Notes under the pieces: model-generated
Told to the model about the DNA's origin: nothing
Databases searched by the model: none
The model's input: only the letters and a program-made list of their open reading frames with translations
Part shown: piece by piece, positions 1 to 5,634 of the stretch
Layout: the number at the start of each line of letters is the position of its first letter
Numbering within the stretch: position 1 is the first letter of the stretch
NCBI GenBank assembly: GCA_030604545.1
Contig: JAUVVS010000139.1
Coordinates: 1 to 6,147, forward strand
Source: Deltaproteobacteria bacterium
GTDB taxonomy: Bacteria; Desulfobacterota; Desulfobacteria; Desulfobacterales; JAUVVS01
Direction: 5' to 3'
Length of the DNA: 6,147 nucleotides
Program-made: the position numbers and the translations under genes

Positions 1-17
1 AAGGGGATATCTCCACG

Positions 18-710
18 ATGTTTCCGGGAACCTATAAAAACTTAGATGGGATAATGAAAAAAATTAAGGGGAAAGACAACCGTATCCTTCTTGGAGTGAC
101 CGGCGGTATTGCCAGCGGTAAGAGCACCGTGTCTCAAATTTTGGAAGAGCTGGGAGCACCCCTTATTGATTTAGATTTAATTGCGAGGCAAGTGGTTGAA
201 CCGGGGACAGACGCCCTTGAAAATATCATAGATTATTTTGGGAAACAGGTTCTTCATGAAGATGAAAGTCTGGACCGAAAAAAGCTCTCAAATATTATCT
301 TTCAGGATATGGAAAAAAGAAAAAAGCTGGAAAGCTTCACACACCCTCCTATCTTTGAGGAGTTTTTCAAACAGGTCGATGAGATTGCAAAAAAGACTCC
401 GGGTGCGATTATCCAGGTATCAATCCCGCTTTTAATTGAAGAAAATCTCCAATTCATGTTTGATAAAATTGTAGTTGTTTATATCTCCCAGGAGCAACAG
501 GTGGAACGCCTAGCATTGAGAGACGGACTCAATCAAGCAGATGCCGCTAATATGCTTAAATCTCAGCTGCCTATTGATGAAAAGATAGGTTATGCTGATT
601 TTGTAATTAATAATGAGAATTCCATTGAAGAAACCAGAAGACAGGTTGAAGAGATGTGGCAAGAACTGAAAAAGATTCAAAGTGAAGACATCGTCATTAC
701 AACTACTTAA
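18..710 (+). CDS. coaE: Dephospho-CoA kinase
   Basis: Phosphorylates the 3'-OH of dephospho-CoA with ATP, the last step of coenzyme A synthesis, in the cytoplasm. Visible family motifs, numbered from the ATG at 18: P-loop GGIASGKS (29-36), substrate-side DLDLIAR (51-57), the HP pair (109-110), PLLIE (137-141), ALRDGL (166-171) in the lid region, and ADFVINN (193-199) near the C terminus. At 230 aa it is slightly longer than the usual ~200 aa because of its N terminus. CoaE proteins normally begin a few residues before the P-loop. The ATG at 54 (IMKKIKG) is therefore a good alternative start, giving 218 aa. AAGGGG at 1-6 could be a ribosome binding site for the ATG at 18, but its spacing is long (11). 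The frame is open to the left edge, so an upstream start cannot be excluded. Function is secure; the start is not. Confidence 0.95.
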   Translation: MFPGTYKNLDGIMKKIKGKDNRILLGVTGGIASGKSTVSQILEELGAPLIDLDLIARQVVEPGTDALENIIDYFGKQVLHEDESLDRKKLSNIIFQDMEKRKKLESFTHPPIFEEFFKQVDEIAKKTPGAIIQVSIPLLIEENLQFMFDKIVVVYISQEQQVERLALRDGLNQADAANMLKSQLPIDEKIGYADFVINNENSIEETRRQVEEMWQELKKIQSEDIVITTT

Positions 711-727
711 CCATTCAACTAATCGAC

Positions 728-741
728 GACTTAACTAAGTC
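728..741. promoter_or_regulatory. Short palindrome between coaE and adh
   Basis: GACTTA-AC-TAAGTC is a 6-bp inverted repeat with a 2-base centre, followed by TTT, in the 45-base gap before the alcohol dehydrogenase. The centre is too tight for a good terminator hairpin. If functional it would more likely be a protein-binding dyad. It may be chance in AT-rich DNA. Confidence 0.2.
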
Positions 742-755
742 TTTAGTGAACAATA

Positions 756-1784
756 ATGAAAGCAATGGTATTAAACGGCATTTGCGATCTTTCAGAAAAC
801 AAGAAGCCCTTAGAACTTGTAGATTTACCTGACCCCGTCCCTGGAAATAAGGAAATTTTGATTAAAGTTTCAGCCTGCGGAGTATGTCATACCGAGCTGG
901 ATGAAATTGAAGGAAGGACGGCTCCTCCGCATTTTCCGGTTGTTTTAGGCCATCAAGTTATTGGAAGAGTAATAGAAATCGGGAACAAAGTAACTAAATT
1001 AAGAATTAACGATAGGGTGGGGATCGCCTGGATTTATTCGGCTTGCGGGAATTGCAATTTTTGTTTCGAAGGTAATGAAAATTTATGTAAAAAATTTAAG
1101 GCAACCGGCAGGGACGTCAATGGAGGGTATGCACAATATACAACGGTTTTAGAGGATTTTGCCTATAAAATCCCTGATGTTTTTTCCGATATGCAAGCGG
1201 CTCCCCTTTTATGTGCCGGAGCGATCGGCTATAGGTCCTTAAGATTAACCAACATAAAGAACGGACAAAACCTGGGACTCACCGGGTTTGGGGCTTCGGC
1301 GCATCTTGTAATAAAAATGGCAAGACATAGATATCCCAACTCTAATATCTTTGTTTTTGCCAGAAGTGAAAAGGAAAGAAATTTCGCAAAAGAACTTGGG
1401 GCTGTTTGGGCTGGTGACATCGATGAAGAACCGCCCGAAAAACTGAACTGCGTAATTGATACAACACCCGCATGGAAACCGATAATTGAAGCATTAAAAA
1501 ATCTAGAAGCAGGCGGAAGGCTTGTTATAAACGCAATTCGCAAAGAAGCATTTGACAAAAAATATCTTTTAAAATTAGATTATCCTTCCCATCTCTGGCT
1601 TGAAAAGGAAGTAAAGAGTGTAGCCAATGTAGCCAGAAAGGATGTAAGCGATTTTTTGAACCTTGCAGCCGAAATTCCCATAAAGCCTGAAATCGAAGAA
1701 TTTCCATTAAGAGAAGCAAATAGGGCGCTGATCGAGCTCAAAGAGAGAAAAATTCGGGGAGCCAAGGTTTTAAGAATAAAATAA
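756..1784 (+). CDS. Zinc-dependent alcohol dehydrogenase (medium-chain, CAD2-like)
   Basis: Medium-chain dehydrogenase/reductase of 342 aa, the usual length, expected to oxidise alcohols or reduce aldehydes with NAD(P) in the cytoplasm. Catalytic zinc ligands are C44 (CGVCHTEL), H66 (LGHQ) and C153 (LLCAG). Structural zinc ligands are C97, C100, C103 and C111. The Rossmann fold begins around 171-190 with GFGASA (177-182), where the third glycine of GxGxxG is Ala. Residue 67 after the zinc histidine is Gln, where most alcohol dehydrogenases have Glu. From memory, both GHQ and GFGASA recur in the CAD2-like branch, as do the RDVNGGYAQY and AAEIPIKPE segments, so I read them as subgroup marks and not damage. 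The substrate cannot be told. ATG 756 directly follows an in-frame stop (TGA at 747-749) and gives the expected MKAMVL start, but no clear Shine-Dalgarno precedes it. It lies 45 bases after coaE and may be co-transcribed with it. Confidence 0.93.
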   Translation: MKAMVLNGICDLSENKKPLELVDLPDPVPGNKEILIKVSACGVCHTELDEIEGRTAPPHFPVVLGHQVIGRVIEIGNKVTKLRINDRVGIAWIYSACGNCNFCFEGNENLCKKFKATGRDVNGGYAQYTTVLEDFAYKIPDVFSDMQAAPLLCAGAIGYRSLRLTNIKNGQNLGLTGFGASAHLVIKMARHRYPNSNIFVFARSEKERNFAKELGAVWAGDIDEEPPEKLNCVIDTTPAWKPIIEALKNLEAGGRLVINAIRKEAFDKKYLLKLDYPSHLWLEKEVKSVANVARKDVSDFLNLAAEIPIKPEIEEFPLREANRALIELKERKIRGAKVLRIK

Positions 1785-1790
1785 ATAAAA

Positions 1791-1844
1791 ACAGATACAC
1801 ATACGAACGTTTTAAGTTTAAGGTTTTTAGTTTTAAGTATCTGT
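1791..1844. repeat. 8-bp inverted repeat enclosing AT-rich spacer
   Basis: ACAGATAC (1791-1798) is matched exactly by its reverse complement GTATCTGT (1837-1844) across 38 bases. It begins seven bases after the alcohol dehydrogenase stop codon and overlaps the left arm of the larger imperfect inverted repeat. It could take part in 3'-end folding of the adh transcript. No T-run follows, so it is not a classical terminator. Confidence 0.35.
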
Positions 1845-1895
1845 AAATAATTGTAATAACATAACTTCAAACCTAACACTTAAAACCTAAAACGT
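1807..1895. repeat. Imperfect long inverted repeat, AT-rich
   Basis: The left arm (1807-1840) begins ACGTTTTAAGTTTAAGG. The right arm (1861-1895), read on the other strand, begins ACGTTTTAGGTTTTAAG. By eye about three quarters of positions match over ~34 bases, with a ~20-base centre. The first eight bases are identical. Each arm is itself made of near-repeats of GTTTTAAG. It could be a dispersed intergenic repeat or a structured leader before the aminotransferase. No coding frame runs through it. Confidence 0.5.
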
Positions 1896-1924
1896 GATGA
1901 ATTCGACTTTTTACGAATTCATCA
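1895..1924. promoter_or_regulatory. Perfect 11-bp inverted repeat upstream of aminotransferase RBS
   Basis: TGATGAATTCG (1895-1905) and CGAATTCATCA (1914-1924) are exact reverse complements around the 8-base loop ACTTTTTA. The repeat ends seven bases before the Shine-Dalgarno of the aminotransferase. It directly abuts the long imperfect inverted repeat, sharing base 1895. The two arms could be an operator half-site pair, an RNA hairpin in the 5' leader, or a unit of a dispersed palindromic repeat. No T-run follows on the plus strand, so a plus-strand terminator is unlikely. Confidence 0.6.
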
Positions 1925-1931
1925 TACTATC

Positions 1932-1937
1932 GGGAGG
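1932..1937 (+). promoter_or_regulatory. Ribosome binding site of the aminotransferase gene
   Basis: GGGAGG lies eight bases before ATG 1946. It is the strongest plus-strand Shine-Dalgarno in the window and fixes this start. Confidence 0.8.
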
Positions 1938-1945
1938 CACTATAA

Positions 1946-3271
1946 ATGAAATCTCCTCTGATCAAAACAACGCTTCCAGGACCAAAGGCGAAAAAACTTA
2001 TAAAACTGGATAAAACCTATGTTTCTCCCTCTTACACGCGGATATATCCACTTGTGGTAAAAAAGGCCAAAGGACTCTGGGTTCATGATGTAGATGATAA
2101 TGTATTTCTTGATTTCACCGCCGGTATTGCAGTATGCGCCACGGGTCATTGCCATCCTAAAGTGGTCGAAGCCATTAAAAAGCAGGCAGGTCTTTTATTA
2201 CATATGTCAGGAACAGACTTCTATTATACGGCTCAGATTGCTTTAGCAGAGAAACTTGCCTCTTTGGCTCCGGGAAAAGGGGAAAATAAGGTATATTTCG
2301 GTAATTCAGGAGCAGAGGCGGTTGAAGCTGCTTTCAAGCTTGCACGATGGAATACACAGCGCGAGTTGAACCTTGCTTTTTATGGTGCATTTCATGGAAG
2401 GACCATGGGAGCCCTCTCTCTTACAGCAAGTAAAACCATACAGAAAAAACATTACAATCCTTTTGTACCGGGCATAACGCATATTCCTTATGCTTATTGC
2501 TACCGATGCCCTTATAATCTGTTTTATCCCAAATGCGGGCTGCAATGTGTTCATTGGGTCGAAGACACCCTTTTTAGAACAACACTACCTCCGGAGGAGG
2601 TTGCCGCCATTATTGTGGAACCTATCCAGGGTGAAGGTGGGTATATTGTTCCGCCGCCTGAATTCCACAGGGAACTGTATAAAATTGCAAAAAAGTACGG
2701 CATCCTATATGTAGTCGACGAAGTCCAGTCGGGAATGGGTCGCACGGGGAAAATGTTTGCCATTGAGCATTTCGGGATAGTGCCCGACATCATGGCACTG
2801 GCTAAGGGAATTGCTTCAGGCATGCCTCTTGGTGCGTTGGTGGCTCGGGCAGATATCATGAACTGGGAAGCAGGTTCCCATGCATCCACTTTTGGTGGTA
2901 ATCCGCTTTCCTGTCAGGCGGCTATGGCGACCATTGAACTGCTTGAAGAAAAACTCATGGCAAACGCTTCAGCCCAGGGAGATTATCTCATGACGGAACT
3001 ACGGAAACTGCAAAAATCTTATGAATGTTTGGGTGATGTTCGAGGTAAAGGGTTGATGGTGGCAGTTGAGCTGGTGAAAGACCGTGAAACGAAACAGCCG
3101 GATACGAAGCTACGTAGTGAAATCATAAAAAAGGTATTTCATAAGGGTTTATTGTTGCTTGGTTGCGGTGAAAACAGCATTCGATTTTGTCCCGCACTTA
3201 CGGTAACATCAGAGGAAATTAATGAATGCCTGTCCATATTTGATGAAGCCCTTCGGGAGATATCTGGATAA
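1946..3271 (+). CDS. Class III PLP-dependent aminotransferase (GABA/ornithine type)
   Basis: A 441-aa fold-type I enzyme of the family holding 4-aminobutyrate, ornithine and acetylornithine aminotransferases. It would move an amino group, often a terminal one, to a 2-oxo acid in the cytoplasm. Visible motifs: SGAEAVEAA (121-129) for PLP phosphate binding, FHGRT (149-153), EPIQGEGG (225-232), DEVQSGMGRTG (258-268) with Asp258 expected to contact the PLP pyridine nitrogen, Lys287 in ALAKG as the Schiff-base lysine, and STFGGNP (314-320). Residues 185-201 hold four cysteines (C185, C188, C197, C201) in a C-x2-C-x8-C-x3-C pattern. I recall similar inserts in archaeal and anaerobe members, some of which are amino-acid racemases (Pyrococcus PH0138 type), so racemase activity is a real alternative. 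Substrate is not decidable. The start is supported by a strong Shine-Dalgarno. The stop overlaps the next gene by one base. Confidence 0.92.
   Translation: MKSPLIKTTLPGPKAKKLIKLDKTYVSPSYTRIYPLVVKKAKGLWVHDVDDNVFLDFTAGIAVCATGHCHPKVVEAIKKQAGLLLHMSGTDFYYTAQIALAEKLASLAPGKGENKVYFGNSGAEAVEAAFKLARWNTQRELNLAFYGAFHGRTMGALSLTASKTIQKKHYNPFVPGITHIPYAYCYRCPYNLFYPKCGLQCVHWVEDTLFRTTLPPEEVAAIIVEPIQGEGGYIVPPPEFHRELYKIAKKYGILYVVDEVQSGMGRTGKMFAIEHFGIVPDIMALAKGIASGMPLGALVARADIMNWEAGSHASTFGGNPLSCQAAMATIELLEEKLMANASAQGDYLMTELRKLQKSYECLGDVRGKGLMVAVELVKDRETKQPDTKLRSEIIKKVFHKGLLLLGCGENSIRFCPALTVTSEEINECLSIFDEALREISG
3255..3260 (+). promoter_or_regulatory. Probable ribosome binding site for the phosphodiesterase, inside the aminotransferase gene
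   Basis: GGGAGA lies ten bases before ATG 3271, within the last codons of the aminotransferase gene. With the TAATG stop/start overlap it fits translational coupling. Confidence 0.5.
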
Positions 3272-4068
3272 TGCCTTCTTTGATAGAAAAACCATTTTAT
3301 TTGATTGTCGATTATTTTTTTGCGAACTTGCCTCAGCCGCTTCCCCAAAAGGAACGACTCAAACACTGTAAAATTGTTTCACACAGAGGAGAGTATGATA
3401 ATAAAACTGTTTTTGAAAATACAATTCCCGCCTTTGACAGGGTAAGAGACCAAGGAATTTGGGGTATTGAGCTTGATATTCGCTGGACAAAAGATTTACA
3501 GCCGGTGGTATTTCATGATAAAGACCTTCGAAGATTATTTCATTCAAACCTTGATATTAATCGGGCTACTAAGGCCGAACTAAAAAAGGATTTTCCACTT
3601 GTCCCGTCGCTTGAAGAGGTAATTCAGCGATATGGAAAAACATTGCATCTAATGGTTGAAATCAAAAAAGAGGACTATCCTGACCCTGTTTATCAAAACC
3701 AGGTATTAAAAGACCTCTTTTCGCCATTGACGCCTCAAAGCGATTTCCACTTTCTTTCTCTTTATCCGGAAATGTTCAATTTGATCGACTTTATACCGAC
3801 CCAAACATTTCTCCCCATAGCTGAACTCAATGTTCACACCATAAGTAAAATGACGATACAGAAGAACTATAAGGGAATATTGGGCCATTACCTGCTTATA
3901 ACAGACGTCCTAATAAAAAAACACCATGCCGAAAAGCAGGAAGTCGGTACAGGCTGGATAGGTTCTAAAAACAGCTTATTTCGCGAACTCAATCGAGGGG
4001 TGAAGTGGCTTTTTTCTAATAATGCAGTAAAGCTCCAGTCGATCTGTAACAGCCTTCTGCAAGGCTAA
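3271..4068 (+). CDS. Glycerophosphodiester phosphodiesterase family protein
   Basis: A GDPD-family TIM-barrel enzyme of 265 aa, predicted to hydrolyse glycerophosphodiesters to glycerol 3-phosphate and an alcohol. Expected metal and catalytic residues are present: SHRGE with H38 and R39, EN (49-50), E67 and D69 in IELDIRW, H82 in FHDKDLRR, and E130/K132 in VEIKK. The C-terminal block FRELNRGVKWLFSNNA (237-252) matches the final barrel strand of a GDPD branch in which the first motif reads SHRGEHDN-like (SHRGEYDN here). No cleavable signal is obvious. Residues 8-18 are hydrophobic, but a charged residue interrupts them, so I infer a cytoplasmic enzyme comparable to UgpQ and not the periplasmic GlpQ. 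The start overlaps the aminotransferase stop (TAATG). No glycerol-phosphate transporter gene is nearby, so the native substrate is open. Confidence 0.9.
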   Translation: MPSLIEKPFYLIVDYFFANLPQPLPQKERLKHCKIVSHRGEYDNKTVFENTIPAFDRVRDQGIWGIELDIRWTKDLQPVVFHDKDLRRLFHSNLDINRATKAELKKDFPLVPSLEEVIQRYGKTLHLMVEIKKEDYPDPVYQNQVLKDLFSPLTPQSDFHFLSLYPEMFNLIDFIPTQTFLPIAELNVHTISKMTIQKNYKGILGHYLLITDVLIKKHHAEKQEVGTGWIGSKNSLFRELNRGVKWLFSNNAVKLQSICNSLLQG

Positions 4069-4215
4069 ATCTTTGACAGGATTCTGAAATCGGAGCGGTC
4101 ATTAAAGCGCTTTTTTGCAAATAAATCTTGGCGAAGCGGAAGATCAGTACCTTCAACTGTTTGAGGCTGGGAAAAGCCAAGAAATTCGAGAAACTGGCTG
4201 ATCAAAAATCACGCT
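4069..4215. other. Unassigned intergenic stretch between convergent genes
   Basis: No convincing gene. It contains the perfect palindrome AAAGCGCTTT (4104-4113) running into further T's (to 4116), which could act as a weak termination signal for the plus-strand genes. A short open frame at 4106-4201 (stop TGA 4199-4201) would encode about 31 residues ending KSQEIRETG. It has no ATG and no ribosome binding site. It could be chance or a decayed gene end. I do not recognise it. Confidence 0.3.
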
Positions 4216-4245
4216 GAAGACCACGGGCGTCAGCCCGTGGTCTTC
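4216..4245. terminator. Perfect 13-bp hairpin between convergent genes, probable bidirectional terminator
   Basis: GAAGACCACGGGC (4216-4228), loop GTCA, then the exact complement GCCCGTGGTCTTC (4233-4245). It sits between the ends of the phosphodiesterase gene and the binding-protein gene, where a shared terminator is expected. The U-tract is weak on both sides. On the plus strand TACTT follows. On the minus strand a run of five T's comes after six other bases, so termination fits the minus strand slightly better. A GC-rich perfect hairpin of this form could also be a REP-like element or the end of an IS200/IS605-type element. Confidence 0.65.
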
Positions 4246-4283
4246 TACTTATCCGCTAGTGCAAAATTCAGGTACTAACATCA

Positions 4284-5507
4284 TTACTTTTTGATCCAAC
4301 GCGGCACTTTGAATGTGGAGCCTGGATACGGCGTGAGGGGCGGATCGGTGAAAATAGGTACCAGTTCACCCTTCTGCACCTGGTAGTGGACCACCGGTGA
4401 GCTTGGCTGAGCGCGCATGACATTGTCCTTGTCCCACTTCATCAATCCCTGATGCCCTTCATAGCCGTTCTCCTGGAGATACTTGTTGACAGCCTTGTAA
4501 TCAAAGGCATCTCCCACCTGTTCGGCGGCATGGGCCCATGCTTTAACAGCCGTGTAGAAAATCCAGGAACCGGCCGGGATCTGATGTTTGTAGAGACTCA
4601 CGAATTTGTCCACCCAGGCCTGTCCGGCAGCATTGGGCGCCTTGGGGGCCGGCAGTCCGGCGGGCATCTCACCTACAATCCCGTCAGCAGTTGTGCCCAG
4701 ATTGTCCACCACTTCGCGCGGTGTGATCCCCCAGCCGATGCTGATAATAGAGTTGGTGGGCTTTTTCAAAAACTGCTTGATAAAGGTAATATTCTCCTGA
4801 CCACTGGCGATTTCAATATGGATCAGGGCCGGTTTGATCCTGCGGATCTTAGAGAGAATGACTCCCCACTCGTTGGTGCCGTAAGGCACGGTTTCCTGCT
4901 TGGCTATTTTCCAGCCGATCTTCTTGAAATTCGTTTTGAGGGTTTCCATGATTTCGAGCCCCCAGGAGTCATCGGTATTGATGATCACCATTTTCTTGTT
5001 GGGGTACTCATAGGGCAGGTTGGAAAGCGCGCGAAACATGCTGATGCCCTGACCGGGACCGGTTGGGGTCATCTGATAGATGTTGTAATATTTTTTGGGG
5101 TATGTCCGGAACACATCCACCGCTGCCTGGGAACCGTCGTCGGCAAAAAAGGGCGCATCATATTTACCATAGGCCGTCACATCCTGACCCCAGCCGGCCC
5201 AGCCGGCAAACACTGCGGCAACCTTTTTCTGGCCGCACAGATAATCGGCCGCCTGCATGACCACTTCGGGCTCAAATCCCTTGGAATCGAAACGGAAAAT
5301 CTCAAGTTGTTTTCCCAAAACACCACCGGACTCATTAAGTTCGTCTATGGCCATCTTGATGCCCTTGAAATAATCTGCACCGGAACCGGCAGCCCAGCCG
5401 GTCATCGGAATCGGAACGCCGACCGGTATGGTATCGGCTGCCATAGCCAATGGAGCGACAAACAAACAAATTGCCAAAATCATTGCCATTAGAGTGTATT
5501 TTTTCAT
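4284..5507 (-). CDS. Branched-chain amino-acid-type ABC transporter, periplasmic substrate-binding protein (LivK family)
   Basis: A 407-aa type I periplasmic binding protein that captures a ligand and delivers it to a liv-type ABC permease. Residues 1-23 form a signal peptide: MKKY, a hydrophobic core, then AMA-A with signal peptidase I cleavage near 23/24. Cys14 is preceded by Ile, which does not fit a lipobox, so a soluble periplasmic protein is likely. The mature N terminus (IPVGVPIPMTGWAAGSG, then FKGIKMAIDELN) is the family's first strand-loop-helix. INTDDSWG (176-183) opens the second lobe. The segments GWAAGSG (37-43) and GWAGWGQ (102-108), normally near the ligand, are Trp/Gly-rich and lack the serine usual in LivJ/LivK. 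The ligand may therefore be something other than Leu/Ile/Val. The gene lies downstream of livM on the same strand and has its own strong ribosome binding site. It is more GC-rich than the plus-strand genes. Confidence 0.92.
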   Translation of the reverse strand: MKKYTLMAMILAICLFVAPLAMAADTIPVGVPIPMTGWAAGSGADYFKGIKMAIDELNESGGVLGKQLEIFRFDSKGFEPEVVMQAADYLCGQKKVAAVFAGWAGWGQDVTAYGKYDAPFFADDGSQAAVDVFRTYPKKYYNIYQMTPTGPGQGISMFRALSNLPYEYPNKKMVIINTDDSWGLEIMETLKTNFKKIGWKIAKQETVPYGTNEWGVILSKIRRIKPALIHIEIASGQENITFIKQFLKKPTNSIISIGWGITPREVVDNLGTTADGIVGEMPAGLPAPKAPNAAGQAWVDKFVSLYKHQIPAGSWIFYTAVKAWAHAAEQVGDAFDYKAVNKYLQENGYEGHQGLMKWDKDNVMRAQPSSPVVHYQVQKGELVPIFTDPPLTPYPGSTFKVPRWIKK

Positions 5508-5513
5508 GTGATT

Positions 5514-5521
5514 CCTCTCCT
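5514..5521 (-). promoter_or_regulatory. Ribosome binding site of the substrate-binding protein gene
   Basis: Minus-strand AGGAGAGG lies six bases before the ATG at 5507-5505. This strong site fixes the start and fits the high expression usual for binding proteins. Confidence 0.85.
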
Positions 5522-5547
5522 TTCATTAAATAATAACATTCATTGAA

Positions 5548-5578
5548 TTAATACGATCGACGCACCAATATATGTAAA
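5548..5578 (-). promoter_or_regulatory. Weak candidate sigma-70-type promoter for the binding-protein gene
   Basis: On the minus strand TTTACA (5578-5573) is followed after 19 bases by TATTAA (5553-5548), about 40 bases before the ATG. The spacer is longer than ideal and the surroundings are AT-rich, so this is only a candidate. A separate promoter would explain the 127-base gap after livM. Confidence 0.2.
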
Positions 5579-5617
5579 CTTGTCGGCAGTAAACAAGTGA
5601 AAATGAGATAATTATCT
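5578..5617. promoter_or_regulatory. Inverted repeats in the livM/binding-protein gap
   Basis: Two dyads lie side by side. ACTTGT (5578-5583) pairs with ACAAGT (5593-5598) across nine bases. AGATAATTATCT (5606-5617) is a perfect 12-base palindrome. No T-run follows on the minus strand, so neither is a convincing livM terminator. An RNA processing or attenuating structure, or operator sites, are possible. Confidence 0.3.
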
Positions 5618-5634
5618 TATCCTTGTTATCCGCA

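Noticed and set aside
1195..1300. Possible inactivation of the alcohol dehydrogenase because the third Gly of GxGxxG is Ala and the residue after the zinc His is Gln
   Set aside because: All seven zinc ligands are present, and both changes appear, from memory, to be normal in the CAD2-like branch.
1580..1879. Minus-strand open frame of 99 codons across the adh end and spacer
   Set aside because: It overlaps the well-supported dehydrogenase and the repeat region, shows no family motif, and its low-complexity start arises from the AT-rich repeats.
1801..1924. CRISPR-like repeat array in the AT-rich spacer
   Set aside because: The repeats are inverted, imperfect and without regular spacers, and no cas gene is present.
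2551..2889. Minus-strand open frame of 112 codons inside the aminotransferase gene
   Set aside because: It lies wholly within a gene whose motifs are intact, and it has no motif of its own.
5464..5466. Cys14 of the binding protein as a lipoprotein anchor
   Set aside because: The residue before it is Ile and it lies inside the hydrophobic core. AMA-A at 21-24 is a better signal peptidase I site.
4452..5492. A 346-codon open frame on the plus strand opposite the binding-protein gene
   Set aside because: The minus strand encodes a clear full-length periplasmic binding protein with signal peptide and RBS. The antisense translation is rich in Gly/His/Arg with no recognisable domain, as expected for the mirror of GC-rich codons.
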